This document shows, in pieces, positions 39,393 through 48,847 of a stretch of 53,341 nucleotides of DNA. Within the stretch, counting starts at the first letter, position 1. Every line of letters begins with the position of its first letter. The notes beneath the pieces were generated by a model. That model did no database searches and was not told the origin of the DNA. It saw nothing but the letters and a program-made list of their open reading frames with translations. Source of the stretch: Gammaproteobacteria bacterium (lineage in GTDB: Bacteria > Pseudomonadota > Gammaproteobacteria > 21-64-14); NCBI GenBank assembly GCA_027013145.1, contig JALUXX010000038.1, positions 1 through 53,341 on the forward strand, written 5' to 3'. Position numbers and translations under genes: made by a program.

Positions 39393-39680
39393 ATGAAATC
39401 ACTGTGCACCGTTCTGTTCATCCTGCTGTTGTCCGTCCTCTCCCCGGCGGCGTTCGCCGGCCCGGTCGACCTCAACCACGCGGATGCCCCGGCGCTGGCC
39501 GCGGCGATCGACGGCGTCGGGCCGCGACTGGCCGAGGCCATCGTCGCGTACCGCAAGGCGCATGGGCCGTTCACTTCGGTGGACCAACTGCTCGCGGTCA
39601 AGGGCATCGGCCCGCGGGTGCTCGAGCGCAACCGCGAGCGCCTGAGCGTCGGGCGGCAGGAGGCGTCGAAGCGGCCCTGA
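39393..39680 (+). CDS. ComEA-type helix-hairpin-helix protein, exported
   Basis: 95 aa: signal peptide 1-22 (MKSLCTVLFILLLSVLSPAAFA), then PVDLNHADAPALAAAIDGVGPRLAEAIVAYR and VDQLLAVKGIGPRVLERN, two helix-hairpin-helix motifs of the ComEA DNA-binding domain. The small secreted form common in gammaproteobacteria may bind DNA in the periplasm during uptake. ATG 39393 has CGGAGGG upstream. Confidence 0.9.
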   Translation: MKSLCTVLFILLLSVLSPAAFAGPVDLNHADAPALAAAIDGVGPRLAEAIVAYRKAHGPFTSVDQLLAVKGIGPRVLERNRERLSVGRQEASKRP

Positions 39681-39708
39681 CGCCGCGGCCCCGGCCGCCG
39701 GGGGGGGT

Positions 39709-40221
39709 ATGAGCACGGGTGCGCGCGGCTGGTACCTCGTCTTCGGCAAGCCGGGGCGGGAGCGCACGGCCCGCGAGAACCTCGAGCGGCAGGGATTCGA
39801 GACCTACCTGCCCATGCTGCGGCAACGGCGCCGGCGCGGCGGGCGCTACGTCGTGCGCGTCGAGCCGATGTTCCCGCGCTACCTCTTCGTGCGTTTCGAC
39901 GCCGAGCGCGATCACTGGGGTCCGATCCGCTCGACGCTCGGGGTCTCGAAGCTGGTGCGCTTCGGCGCGGCGCTCGCGCGGGTGCCCGACGATCTGGTGG
40001 CATTGCTGCGTTCACGCGAGGATCCCGAAGGGATCCAGGACCTGCCCGCGCCGGAGTTCCGCTCCGGCGCGGGGGTCCGCATCGTCGAAGGGCCGATGGC
40101 CGGCTACGAGGGGATCTTCCAGGCCCCAAGCGGCCGCGACCGCGTCACCGTCCTGCTCCACGTCTGCGGCCAGTACACCCCCGTCCAGCTCCCTCCCGGT
40201 CACCTCGAACCGCTGTCGTAG
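39709..40221 (+). CDS. rfaH: RfaH-type NusG paralogue (operon-specific antiterminator)
   Basis: 170 aa. The N-terminal NGN domain reads GWYLVFGKPGRERTARENLERQGFETYLPM, then EPMFPRYLFVRFD; the C-terminal KOW domain has GAGVRIVEGPMAGYEGIFQ. The YLPM and P-M-FPRYLF features and lack of extra NusG segments fit RfaH. RfaH binds the ops element in the non-template strand of paused RNA polymerase and prevents early termination in long polysaccharide operons. A perfect ops core occurs 2.6 kb downstream before manC, strongly supporting this role. ATG 39709 is 28 bp after the ComEA-like gene. Confidence 0.9.
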   Translation: MSTGARGWYLVFGKPGRERTARENLERQGFETYLPMLRQRRRRGGRYVVRVEPMFPRYLFVRFDAERDHWGPIRSTLGVSKLVRFGAALARVPDDLVALLRSREDPEGIQDLPAPEFRSGAGVRIVEGPMAGYEGIFQAPSGRDRVTVLLHVCGQYTPVQLPPGHLEPLS

Positions 40222-40292
40222 ACGCCGTACCGCGATCCCGCACCGGGCCCGCAGGGGGACGCTGTCGATCGGAATGGCGTCGTCTGGATCAG

Positions 40293-40565
40293 GGCGTCGT
40301 CGGCGGGGCGAGCCCCGCCCTACCGGTGCCCGGATCGGCATGGGAGGTGGGGTAGGGCCGGGCTTGCCCGGCCGGCGGTATGGATCGGGACGATGGGGTT
40401 GGAATCCGGCGGCGTCGGCGCGGCGAGCCCCGCTCGACAGGCCGACGACGTTCGCAAGGGGCGTGCCGTATGCAAGGGGTCGCGTATGCAAGGGGTCGGA
40501 GTCACCGGCCGGAGGAAATCGTTTCAAGGCCCGGCCGCCGCTCGCGGGCGGTGACTCCGACCCCC
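40293..40565. repeat. composite repeat, copy 1 (REP pair + GTCGGAGTCACC hairpin)
   Basis: In order: a reversed REP unit (GGCGTCGTCGGCGGGGCG...CCCTACCGGTGCC), a forward GTAGGGCCGGGCTTGCCCGG unit at 40352, a partial reversed unit, then a GCCGACGACGTT-CGCAAGGGG segment, and a long hairpin bounded by GGGGTCGGAGTCACCG (40493 on) and CGGTGACTCCGACCCC (40549-40564). The same order is found at 41409-41848, on the other side of the toxin-antitoxin pair. Confidence 0.8.
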
Positions 40566-40722
40566 GGGGCAGCGCCGCCCCGAACGTCATCGCCGTAGGG
40601 TTCAACCGCGATTCGCGGACGGTGGCGCTGTCCCCGCAGAACCCGGAAGGCCATAGAAGACCCCGGCGCGGCCTGGAAACCCGACAGCGGCTGTCGACTT
40701 CAGCGGCGCAGAAACCGGACGT

Positions 40723-40751
40723 TTGACTTGGTCAGAAACCAGACCTACTAT
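40723..40751 (+). promoter_or_regulatory. promoter of the Phd/PIN toxin-antitoxin operon, with operator-like repeat
   Basis: TTGACT (40723-40728), a 17-bp spacer and TACTAT (40746-40751) form a good housekeeping promoter. The spacer contains TGGTCAGAAACCA, a short inverted repeat suited to antitoxin autorepression. The predicted start (about 40758) coincides with the antitoxin ATG, so the transcript would have almost no leader. Confidence 0.65.
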
Positions 40752-40754
40752 TGA

Positions 40755-41386
<632 letters not shown>

Positions 41387-41408
41387 CGGGAGTCGTCCGC
41401 GCCTGACG

Positions 41409-41848
41409 GGCGTCGTCGGCGGGCCAAGGCCCGCCCTACCGGTGCCCGGGTCGGGATGGGGGTGGGGTAGGGCCGGGCTTGCCCGGCCGGCGGTATGGAT
41501 CGGGACGATGGGTTGGGATCCAGCGGCGTCGGCGGGCCAAGGCCCGCCCTACCGGTGCCCGGGTCGGGATGGGGTGGGGTAGGGCCGGGCTTGCCCGGCC
41601 GGCGGCATGGATCGGGACGATGGGTTGGGATCCAGCGGTGTCGGCGGGCCAAGCCCCGCGCTACAGGCCGACGACGTTTGCAAGGGGGCGCGCCGTTTGC
41701 AAGGGGTCGGAGTCACCGCCCGGAGGAAGTCGTTTCAAGCCCCGGCGCCGCTCACGGGCGGTGACTCCGACCCCGGTAGCCGCAGAAGGTCGGGCCGACG
41801 CTCGCGGGCGGTGACTCTGACCCCGGTAGTCGCAGTGACTCCGACCCC
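41409..41848. repeat. composite repeat, copy 2, with 112-bp tandem REP units
   Basis: Same order as 40293-40565. Here the REP part is duplicated: GTAGGGCCGGGCTTGCCCGG starts at 41467 and 41579, a 112-bp period. It is followed by the ACGTTTGCAAGGGG segment and the GGGGTCGGAGTCACCG ... CGGTGACTCCGACCCC hairpin (41703-41774), plus two further GTGACTC-x-GACCCC half-copies (41811, 41835). It fills most of the gene-free 41387-42105 region; 41849-42060 shows nothing else. Confidence 0.8.
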
Positions 41849-42067
41849 GTCGTCCCGGACGCCGGAAACCCGCCGATCCGATCCGGCCGAAGACCCCATG
41901 GACCCCACGGAACACCCGGAAGGATCGGGATGAGCCCGCGCCGGTTGAAGGATTACTCGGCTGGCATCGCCTGGCGCCCCGTGCCACGGAGCCCGCAGGA
42001 GGAGAGGCGCCATCCCGGCGGCGTCGGCAGCCCTGACGCGCCCCCGCCCGGCCCCAATCCGTACGCA

Positions 42068-42096
42068 TTGACGCGGACCGTCCCTGCCCCTAGATT
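42068..42096 (+). promoter_or_regulatory. promoter of the winged-helix regulator gene
   Basis: TTGACG (42068-42073), 17-bp spacer, TAGATT (42091-42096). The predicted transcription start is about 42103, only three bases before the ATG at 42106, again predicting a leaderless mRNA. Confidence 0.55.
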
Positions 42097-42105
42097 GTTC
42101 ACCCC

Positions 42106-42723
42106 ATGAACACGAGGGACCGCGAGGACGCGCTCACCCTGGAGCTGCTCGAGGCCGTCGGGCAACGCTCCGATCTCACCCAGCGCCACCTCGCGCGCCG
42201 GCTCGGGGTCGCGCTCGGGCTAGCCAACGCCTACCTGCGTCGCTGCGTGCGCAAGGGCTACGTCAAGATCCAGCAGGCGCCCGCCAACCGCTACCTGTAC
42301 TATCTGACGCCGACCGGCTTCGCCGAGAAGGCGCGCCTCACCGGCCGTTACCTCCAGGTCTCGTTCGACTTCTACCGCCGCGCGTCGGCCTCCTGCGACG
42401 CGGCCCTGGCGGAGGACGCCGGCGGCGGTCGCCGCCTGCTGTTGTGCGGCGTCTCGGAACTCGCCGAGATCGCCTCGCTGCGCGCCCTGGAGCGCGGTTT
42501 CGTCGTGGTGGGCACCTACGATCCGGACGCGGCGGCGGAGCGTTTCCTCGGCCGGCCGGTGTGGCACGATGCGCAGGCGGTGGCCGCGCACGACCTGCGC
42601 CTGCTCACCGACCTCGCGGATCCGGCCGGCGCGCGCAAACGCGCCGTCGCGCTGCACCCGCCGCGCCCGCTGCGCATCCCCGACCTGCTCCCGGTCGCGG
42701 GTACGGAGGCCCGCGGCGGCTGA
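42106..42723 (+). CDS. EPS-associated winged-helix regulator with extra C-terminal domain
   Basis: 205 aa. The N-terminal winged helix (LTLELLEAVGQRSDLTQRHLARRLGVALG, then VRKGYVKIQQ and YYLTPTGFAEKARLTGRYLQ) matches MarR-type regulators associated with exopolysaccharide loci. Beyond about residue 105, RRLLLCGVSELAEIASLRALERGFVVVGTYDP looks like a Rossmann-type nucleotide-binding half-domain; I do not recognise its family. It could sense a nucleotide-sugar or cofactor (inference). It lies directly before the ops element and manC and could be the first gene of the same transcript. Confidence 0.8.
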   Translation: MNTRDREDALTLELLEAVGQRSDLTQRHLARRLGVALGLANAYLRRCVRKGYVKIQQAPANRYLYYLTPTGFAEKARLTGRYLQVSFDFYRRASASCDAALAEDAGGGRRLLLCGVSELAEIASLRALERGFVVVGTYDPDAAAERFLGRPVWHDAQAVAAHDLRLLTDLADPAGARKRAVALHPPRPLRIPDLLPVAGTEARGG

Positions 42724-42775
42724 ACGAACGGGGTGCGGGCGCCGCGCCCCACGGCCGGCCCGGCCGGCGTTCGGG

Positions 42776-42792
42776 GCACCCGTTGCGGGTGC
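42776..42792 (+). promoter_or_regulatory. hairpin directly before the ops element
   Basis: GCACCC-GTTGC-GGGTGC is a perfect 6-bp stem ending 7 nt before the ops core. It may help RNA polymerase pause or terminate after the regulator gene. No T-run. Confidence 0.4.
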
Positions 42793-42798
42793 GCCCAT

Positions 42799-42811
42799 GG
42801 CGGTAGCGTGC
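42799..42811 (+). promoter_or_regulatory. ops element (RfaH recruitment site / JUMPstart core)
   Basis: GGCGGTAGCGTGC followed by CTG is identical to the ops core of the enterobacterial JUMPstart sequence (GGCGGTAGCGTG). It lies 153-165 nt before the manC start, on the coding strand, downstream of the regulator gene and 2.6 kb from the rfaH homologue. Confidence 0.85.
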
Positions 42812-42963
42812 CTGAAACCGCCCTGCGGCGTCGCGGTGGCAGGGTCCGGGCGGACTCATGTAGGGTGGGAACCGGCCGATGAGCAGGGAACCGCGGGGAC
42901 GGGCGGCGGTGGGGAGCGGAGGCGGGAGGTGAACGTGACGATGAACGGAAGGAAACGCCGGCC

Positions 42964-44379
42964 GTGAAGCTGCGCCCCGTGATTCTCGCCGGCGGCTCGG
43001 GCACGCGCCTGTGGCCGCTCTCGCGCGAGTACTACCCCAAGCCGCTGCTGCCCCTCGGCGCCGAGCGCCCGCTCATCCAGGAGGCGATCTGCCGCCTCGA
43101 CGGGATGGATGAGGTCGCCGCGCCGATCCTCGTGTGCAACGAGGAACACCGCTTCCTCGTCGCCGAGCAGTTGCGCCGCCTCGGGCGCGGGGGCGGGGCG
43201 ATCGTGCTCGAGCCGGTGGGACGCAACACCGCCCCGGCGCTGGCGCTCGCCGCGCACGCCGCACTCGCCGCGGGCGAGGACGAGGTGCTCGCCGTGATGC
43301 CCGCCGACCAGGTCATCCTCGACGCCGCCGCCTTCCGCGAGGCGGTCGCCGCCGGGGCGCGGCTGGCCGCCGCGGGGCGGCTGGTCACCTTCGGCATTGT
43401 CCCCGCGCGTCCCGAGACCGGCTACGGCTACCTGCGCAAGGGCGCGCCGCTGGACGGGGCGGGCGCCTTCGAACTCGCGCGCTTCGTCGAGAAACCCGAC
43501 CGCAGCACGGCCCAACGCTACCTCGAATCGGGCGAGTATCTGTGGAACAGCGGTATCTTCATGATGCGCGCCTCGCGCTGGCTGGAGGAACTCGAGGCCC
43601 ATCGCCCCGACATCGCCGCCGCAGCCGAGCGCGCCTGGCGCGCGGGGGCGCGCGACGAGGACTTCTACCGCGCGGGCAAGGACGAGTTCGCCGCCTGCCC
43701 CGCCGACTCCATCGACTACGCGGTCATGGAGAAGGCCGCCGGCGGGGTGGTCGTCCCGCTCGACGCCGGCTGGTCCGACGTCGGCTCCTGGCCCGCGCTG
43801 TGGGAGATCTGCCCGCGCGACGCCGACGGCAACGTCGCCCAGGGCGACGTGCTTGCCGAGGAGGTGCGCGACTCGCTGATGATCGCCCAGCACCGCCTGC
43901 TCGCCGCCGTCGGGGTCGCGGACCTGATGATCGTCGAGACCGCCGACGCCGTGCTCGTCGCCCACCGCGACCACGCCCAGCAGGTCAAGGACATCGTGCG
44001 GCGCATCAAGGAGGACGGACGCGACGAACACAAGGTCCATCGCACCGTCCACCGCCCCTGGGGCGCCTACGAGGGCATCTGCAACGGCAGTCGCTTCCAG
44101 GTCAAGCGCATCACCGTCAACCCCGGCGCCTCGCTCTCGCTGCAGATGCACCACCATCGCGCCGAGCACTGGATCGTCGTCACCGGCACCGCGCGCGTGA
44201 CGCGGGGCGAGGAGGTCTTCCTCCTGAGCGAGAACGAGTCGACCTACATCCCCCTGGGCACGCGCCACCGCCTCGAGAACCCCGGGACCATCCCGCTCGA
44301 GATCATCGAGGTGCAGTCGGGCAGCTACCTCGGCGAGGACGACATCGTGCGCTTCGAGGACCGCTACAAGCGTTGCTGA
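42964..44379 (+). CDS. manC: mannose-1-phosphate guanylyltransferase / mannose-6-phosphate isomerase
   Basis: A 471-aa bifunctional type II enzyme making GDP-mannose. Pyrophosphorylase motif AGGSGTRLWPLSREYYPKPLL, FVEKPD, and YGYLRKG; the C-terminal cupin isomerase domain has RPWGAYEG and LSLQMHHHRAEHWIVVTGTARV. Start GTG 42964 (VKLRPVILAGG). It supplies GDP-mannose for gmd and fcl downstream; a BrnTA module is inserted after it. Confidence 0.95.
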   Translation: MKLRPVILAGGSGTRLWPLSREYYPKPLLPLGAERPLIQEAICRLDGMDEVAAPILVCNEEHRFLVAEQLRRLGRGGGAIVLEPVGRNTAPALALAAHAALAAGEDEVLAVMPADQVILDAAAFREAVAAGARLAAAGRLVTFGIVPARPETGYGYLRKGAPLDGAGAFELARFVEKPDRSTAQRYLESGEYLWNSGIFMMRASRWLEELEAHRPDIAAAAERAWRAGARDEDFYRAGKDEFAACPADSIDYAVMEKAAGGVVVPLDAGWSDVGSWPALWEICPRDADGNVAQGDVLAEEVRDSLMIAQHRLLAAVGVADLMIVETADAVLVAHRDHAQQVKDIVRRIKEDGRDEHKVHRTVHRPWGAYEGICNGSRFQVKRITVNPGASLSLQMHHHRAEHWIVVTGTARVTRGEEVFLLSENESTYIPLGTRHRLENPGTIPLEIIEVQSGSYLGEDDIVRFEDRYKRC

Positions 44380-44451
44380 ACCGACGGTGGCGCCGCCGAT
44401 GGGCGGTGTAAACGAGCTTATCCGGCGGAAAAACATGGAAATTCGCGTCCC

Positions 44452-44479
44452 TTGAGTATACATACAATGTAAATATAAT
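44452..44479 (+). promoter_or_regulatory. promoter of brnTA
   Basis: TTGAGT (44452-44457), 16-bp spacer, TATAAT (44474-44479) in an A/T-rich tract unlike its surroundings; the spacer has alternating ATACATAC/ATGTA sequence that may be the BrnA operator. The start near 44486 gives a short leader with AGGGGTGG before ATG 44495. Confidence 0.7.
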
Positions 44480-44494
44480 AATGGCAGGGGTGGA

Positions 44495-44785
44495 ATGAGA
44501 TTTCGCTGGGACGCGCGCAAGGCGGTACTGAACCTCAAGAAGCATGGTGTTTCCTTCGTGGAAGCGAAGAGCGTTTTCTATGATGCCTATGCCCGCCTGA
44601 TCGCGGACCCGGAACATTCCACGGCGGAGGAGCGATTTCTGCTTCTTGGCTATAGCGCGAGGTTCAGACTCTTGGTGGTGTCCCATTGTTACCGTGAGAA
44701 AGCGCAAGAGGTCAGAATCATTTCGGCCCGGAAAGCCACGAGGTCCGAGCGGTCACAGTACGAGGGTTTTATCGATGAGAGCTGA
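44495..44785 (+). CDS. brnT: BrnT ribonuclease toxin
   Basis: 96 aa of the BrnT/RelE-like family: FRWDARKAVLNLKKHGVSFVEA start, F..D..A, ERFLLLGYS, LVVSHCYRE and IRIISARKATRSERSQY end. Toxin precedes antitoxin, the usual BrnTA order. Codon use is more AT-rich than flanking manC and gmd, so it is probably acquired. Confidence 0.92.
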   Translation: MRFRWDARKAVLNLKKHGVSFVEAKSVFYDAYARLIADPEHSTAEERFLLLGYSARFRLLVVSHCYREKAQEVRIISARKATRSERSQYEGFIDES

Positions 44786-44984
44786 ATACGACTTCTCGAA
44801 ATCACGGCGGAATCCCTACACCAAGAAGATCAAGAAGCAGATCACGATTCGGATCGATGATGACACCATTGAGTATTTCAAGGCGCTGGCCGAGGAAAAG
44901 GATATTCCCTACCAGACGCTGATCAACCTGTATCTGCGCGACTGTGCGGAATCGCACCGAAAGCCGAAACTCAAGTGGTCATAG
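44775..44984 (+). CDS. brnA: BrnA antitoxin
   Basis: A 69-aa ribbon-helix-helix antitoxin (KKQITIRIDDDTIEYFKALAEEKDIPYQTLINLYLRDC). ATG 44775 overlaps the brnT 3' end by 11 nt. It represses its own promoter in known systems. The RHH pattern and partner make the call secure. Confidence 0.9.
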   Translation: MRAEYDFSKSRRNPYTKKIKKQITIRIDDDTIEYFKALAEEKDIPYQTLINLYLRDCAESHRKPKLKWS

Positions 44985-45266
44985 CGTGGCGCACCCGGCC
45001 CACGCAGCCGACGGTGAAAAGGCGCCGCCGTCGATCGCCGCCGCCGTCTGACCCGCCCGCCGGCTTCCACCCCCGGTCGCTGATACCTTGCACATAGGCC
45101 GATTCATGTGCCTCCTCCCGGCCGGGGGGGAGGGGCAGGGAGAGGGGATCCCGATCCAGCGCCCGTTACCATGATCACCGCACCGCCGCGTCGTAGCGCC
45201 GCCGGAGAGACGGCAGCCGCCCGCGACCGGCACCCGATTCTTCACCCGCCGACCGGAAAAAACGAT

Positions 45267-46397
45267 ATGTCCAAGAAAGCACTCATCACCGGCATCACCG
45301 GCCAGGACGGCGCCTATCTCGGCGAGTTCCTCCTCGCCAAGGGCTACGAGGTCCACGGCATCAAGCGCCGCACCTCACTGTTCAACACTGACCGCATCGA
45401 TCATCTTTACCAGGACCCGCACACCTCCGGGGCACGCTTCATCCTGCACTACGGCGACATGACCGACTCCAGCAGCCTCGTGCGAGTCATCCAGCAGGTG
45501 CAGCCCGACGAGATCTACAACCTCGCCGCCCAGAGCCACGTCGCCGTCTCCTTCGAAGAGCCGGAGTACACCGCCGACTCCGACGCCCTCGGCGCCTTGC
45601 GCCTGCTCGAGGCGATCCGCATCCTGGGCCTGGAGAAGCACACCCGCTTCTACCAGGCCTCCACCTCGGAGCTGTTCGGCAAGGTGCAGGAGGTGCCCCA
45701 GCGCGAGACCACCCCCTTCTACCCGCGCTCACCCTACGCCGCCGCCAAGCTCTACGCCTACTGGATCACCGTCAACTACCGCGAGGCCTACGGCCTTTAC
45801 GCGTGCAACGGCATACTTTTTAACCACGAGTCGCAAATCCGCGGCGAGACCTTCGTCACCCGCAAGATCACCCGGGCCCTGGCGCGCATCGCGCTCGGCC
45901 TGCAGGACTGCCTCTACCTCGGCAACCTCGAGTCGCGGCGCGACTGGGGCCACGCCCGCGACTACGTCGAGATGATGTGGCTCATGCTCCAGCAGGACGC
46001 CCCCGAGGACTACGTCATCGCCAGCGGCGAACAGCACAGCGTGCGCGCGTTCGTCGAGACCGCCGCGCGCGGCCTCGGCATCGGCCTGCGCTGGGAGGGC
46101 GAAGGGCGCGCAGAGACCGGCATCGTCGAGACCGTCGAGCCCGCGGGTCGCTACGAGCCCCCGCCCGGCCTCGCGCCCGGCGCCGTCGTCGTGCGCGTCG
46201 ACCCGCGCTACTTCCGCCCCACCGAGGTCGACACCCTCCTCGGCGACCCCGCCAAGGCGCGCGAGAAGCTCGGCTGGCGCCCGCGCGTGAGCTTCGCGGA
46301 ACTGGTGCGCGAGATGATCGACGCCGACTTCGACCTCGCCCGCCGCGACGAACTCTGCCGCAGCGCCGGCTTCACCGTGCCCGAGCGCCATGAATGA
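45267..46397 (+). CDS. gmd: GDP-mannose 4,6-dehydratase
   Basis: 376-aa extended SDR making GDP-4-keto-6-deoxymannose. NADP motif [11 protein letters not shown], catalytic Thr/Ser-Glu region [18 protein letters not shown], YxxxK in [12 protein letters not shown]. The conserved NHESPRRGETF loop reads [11 protein letters not shown], two substitutions in an otherwise near-invariant segment near the NADP/substrate site. ATG 45267 has only a weak ribosome site. The 282-bp gap upstream contains a CTCCTCCCGGCCGGGGGGGAG palindrome-like tract (45113-45133) and no gene. Confidence 0.93.
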   Translation: MSKKALITGITGQDGAYLGEFLLAKGYEVHGIKRRTSLFNTDRIDHLYQDPHTSGARFILHYGDMTDSSSLVRVIQQVQPDEIYNLAAQSHVAVSFEEPEYTADSDALGALRLLEAIRILGLEKHTRFYQASTSELFGKVQEVPQRETTPFYPRSPYAAAKLYAYWITVNYREAYGLYACNGILFNHESQIRGETFVTRKITRALARIALGLQDCLYLGNLESRRDWGHARDYVEMMWLMLQQDAPEDYVIASGEQHSVRAFVETAARGLGIGLRWEGEGRAETGIVETVEPAGRYEPPPGLAPGAVVVRVDPRYFRPTEVDTLLGDPAKAREKLGWRPRVSFAELVREMIDADFDLARRDELCRSAGFTVPERHE

Positions 46398-46463
46398 GCG
46401 CTGGGTGCCCGACCGCACCGGAGGGGCGCCAGGAGCGGCGCCAAGGCCGAACGGCACCTCCGC

Positions 46464-46477
46464 TCTCCCGCGGGAGA
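46464..46477. repeat. TCTCCCGCGGGAGA palindrome
   Basis: A perfect 14-bp palindrome in the otherwise empty 46398-46723 gap. Related CTCTC...GGGAGAG sequences occur at 45113-45133 and 47459-47480, each beside a toxin-antitoxin module or sugar gene. This is a common short intergenic palindrome type in proteobacteria. Confidence 0.5.
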
Positions 46478-46680
46478 AGGGGGCGAATGACAGGTGTCGG
46501 GGCTGCCCCGGGTGAGGTCAAGGACGTCGGTGCGGACTCCGCCCGGCGGAATGCGGGCGACGATGGAGTCCTGCGGGGGCCTGAAGCGCCACGGCGTGGT
46601 TGTCTGCGGCGATCAATCCGCGCCCTGGCGAGGAGGGGTTCGGATTCCAGCGGGACGATCTTGATTCCAGGATAGCAGCG

Positions 46681-46697
46681 CCTTACTATTGGTAAGG
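46681..46697. promoter_or_regulatory. operator-like inverted repeat before the AbrB/VapC pair
   Basis: CCTTAC-TATTG-GTAAGG, perfect 6-bp arms, 27 bp before the antitoxin ATG. Position and symmetry fit autorepression by an AbrB-type antitoxin. Confidence 0.5.
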
Positions 46698-46723
46698 AAG
46701 AGCGTCGTACAGGAAATGCCAGG

Positions 46724-46969
46724 ATGTCCGAAGCACGACTGAGTTCCAAGGGACAGATCACGGTTCCGCGCGACATCCGCGAACGGCTGCGCCTCAAGCG
46801 GGGGGACAAGGTGCGATTCAGGGTCACCCCGGACGGACAGGTCGTCCTGGAGCCGGCCAAGTACGCCGTGAGCGAACTGTTCGGGCTCTTGCGTCGCGAA
46901 GACCGGGAACCCGTTTCGGTCGAGGCGATGGACGCCGCGATCCGCGGCCGCTTCAAGGGCTCGGCATGA
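46724..46969 (+). CDS. AbrB/MazE-type antitoxin (VapB-like)
   Basis: 81-aa swapped-hairpin DNA-binding protein: ARLSSKGQITVPRDIRERLRLKRGDKVRF is the textbook AbrB motif. Its ATGA overlap with the toxin gene completes the pair. The C-terminal tail (REPVSVEAMDAAIRGRFKG) is likely the toxin-wrapping segment. Confidence 0.92.
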   Translation: MSEARLSSKGQITVPRDIRERLRLKRGDKVRFRVTPDGQVVLEPAKYAVSELFGLLRREDREPVSVEAMDAAIRGRFKGSA

Positions 46970-47346
46970 ACGGGCTGGATACCAATGTCCTCATCCGATA
47001 TCTGGTCGTCGATGACGAGACCCAGGCCGCCAAGGCGAAACGGTATATCGAATCCGGCATCAGCTATGTCAACTGCATCGTGCTGAGTGAGGTCGTCTGG
47101 GTACTCGAGTCCGCGTATGGATACGGGAAGGAAGCCATTGTCGGCGTGCTGGAGCGCCTGTTATCGACCCAGGAAGTGGAAATCGAGGACTCGGACTTGG
47201 CGCTGCTCGCCCTGCACGATTATCGCCGTTCGTCCGCAGGATTTACCGACTGCCTGATCGGGCGCCGGAACGCCGCCCACGGTTGCGGACAGACCGGCAG
47301 CTTCGATCGGCGCGCAAAGGGCGCTGCGGGTTTCAGGATGCTGTGA
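46966..47346 (+). CDS. vapC: PIN-domain toxin (VapC)
   Basis: A 126-aa ribonuclease. NGLDTNVLIRYLV has the first Asp, CIVLSEVVWVLE the Glu and FTDCLIGRRNAAHGC the third acidic position, with TGSFDRRAKGAAGFRML as the family C-terminus. VapC toxins cut specific RNAs, mostly initiator tRNA or the sarcin-ricin loop. ATG 46966 overlaps the antitoxin stop. Confidence 0.9.
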   Translation: MNGLDTNVLIRYLVVDDETQAAKAKRYIESGISYVNCIVLSEVVWVLESAYGYGKEAIVGVLERLLSTQEVEIEDSDLALLALHDYRRSSAGFTDCLIGRRNAAHGCGQTGSFDRRAKGAAGFRML

Positions 47347-47564
47347 TTCCGTCGAGGTACCGCCCGGCTACCGGCGCCCTCCCGCAGAGAGAGTCCGCTC
47401 CCCGTCGGAAGGGATCGAACGACACGGGGATAGGATCGGCCCTGAGCGGATGAACTTCCCCTCTCACCGCCCGGGAGAGGGCCAAGAGGAGGGGATCGCC
47501 CCAGGGGCTGGCGGTATCGGCGGTGACCCGGAGCAGGTGTTGCGACAGCGCCGCGGCGCCGGCG

Positions 47565-47690
47565 CGACGCCGCCCGGATCAGGCGCCGCCGGGGTAGGGC
47601 CGGGCTTGCCCGGCCGACGCCCTCGACCGGTCCGATGCCGCCCGAATCAGGCGTCGCCGACGCTGTAGGGCCGGGCTTGCCCGGCCGACG
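47565..47690. repeat. two tandem REP units, 71-bp period
   Basis: GTAGGGCCGGGCTTGCCCGG starts at 47594 and 47665 in the same orientation; the preceding GCCGCCCG(G/A)ATCAGGCG sequence is repeated too. They lie in the 467-bp gene-free gap between vapC and fcl. Confidence 0.75.
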
Positions 47691-47813
47691 GGATCGACCG
47701 CAACCATATCGTAGCGAGGATAGGACGGCGTCGGCGGAAGCGCCCATCCGCCGGACACGCAAGATCGGCAACGTCCACATCGACGCGAGGCTACGCCGGA
47801 GAATCAGCAACCC

Positions 47814-48749
47814 ATGAACCCGAACGCACGCATCTACGTCGCCGGCCACCGCGGCCTGGTCGGCTCCGCCATCTGCCGCGCCCTCGAGGCCGGCGGCTAT
47901 CGGAATCTGGTCACCCGCACCCACGCCGAACTCGACCTCACCGACCAGGCGGCCGTGCGCGCGTTCTTCGAGGAAGTCCGGCCCGAGTACGTCTTCCTTG
48001 CCGCCGCCCGCGTCGGCGGCATCCTCGCCAACGACACCCGGCCGGCCGAGTTCATCCGCGACAACCTCCTCATCCAGACGAACGTCATCGACGCCGCCCA
48101 CCGCACCGGCACGCGCAAGCTCCTGTTCCTCGGCTCCTCCTGCATCTACCCCAAGCACGCCCCGCAGCCGATCAAGGAGGAATACCTCCTCAGCGGCCCC
48201 TTGGAGCCCACCAACGAGTGGTACGCGGTGGCCAAGATCGCCGGCATCAAGATGTGCCAGGCCTACCGGCGCCAGTACGGCTTCGACGCCATCTGCGCCA
48301 TGCCCACCAACCTCTACGGCCCCGGCGACAACTTCGACCTCGAGACCTCCCACGTCCTGCCGGCCCTCATCCGCAAGTTCCACGAGGCCAAGGAGTCGGG
48401 CGCGCCATCCGTCACCGTCTGGGGCACCGGAACCCCGCGGCGCGAATTCCTCCACGTCGACGACCTCGCCGACGCGTGCCTGTTTCTCATGCAGCACTAC
48501 GAGGGCGAGGAGATCGTCAATGTCGGCGTCGGCGAGGACATCAGCATCGGCGAACTCGCCGAACTGATACGCCAGGCCGTGGGCTATACCGGCGCCGTCG
48601 TCTTCGACACCACCAAGCCCGACGGCACCCCGCGCAAGCTCCTCGACGTCGGCAGGATCCACGCCCTCGGCTGGCGGGCGCGGATCCCGCTGGCGGAGGG
48701 GATACGGGCGACGGTGGAAGCGTACGTGGACTCGCTCGCGGCGGCATGA
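47814..48749 (+). CDS. fcl: GDP-L-fucose synthase
   Basis: 311-aa NADPH-dependent epimerase/reductase giving GDP-L-fucose from the Gmd product. [11 protein letters not shown] cofactor loop, [21 protein letters not shown] (catalytic Ser, Cys) and [12 protein letters not shown] (Tyr/Lys), [20 protein letters not shown]. All key residues are present. Gmd and Fcl together indicate fucose in the surface polysaccharide. Separated from gmd by the AbrB/VapC pair. Confidence 0.95.
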   Translation: MNPNARIYVAGHRGLVGSAICRALEAGGYRNLVTRTHAELDLTDQAAVRAFFEEVRPEYVFLAAARVGGILANDTRPAEFIRDNLLIQTNVIDAAHRTGTRKLLFLGSSCIYPKHAPQPIKEEYLLSGPLEPTNEWYAVAKIAGIKMCQAYRRQYGFDAICAMPTNLYGPGDNFDLETSHVLPALIRKFHEAKESGAPSVTVWGTGTPRREFLHVDDLADACLFLMQHYEGEEIVNVGVGEDISIGELAELIRQAVGYTGAVVFDTTKPDGTPRKLLDVGRIHALGWRARIPLAEGIRATVEAYVDSLAAA

Positions 48750-48847
48750 ACACGGAATCGCCTTCTGCCGTCGGCTCCGCCTCGATGCCGGCCTGCTCCC
48801 GGTAATCGACTCCCAAGCATGGATACCTTGAGGACCTGGATTTCCAA

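Noticed and set aside
45088-45110. GCACAT...ATGTGC inverted repeat upstream of gmd.
   Set aside because: Six-base arms with a 10-nt loop and no associated promoter; too weak to call.
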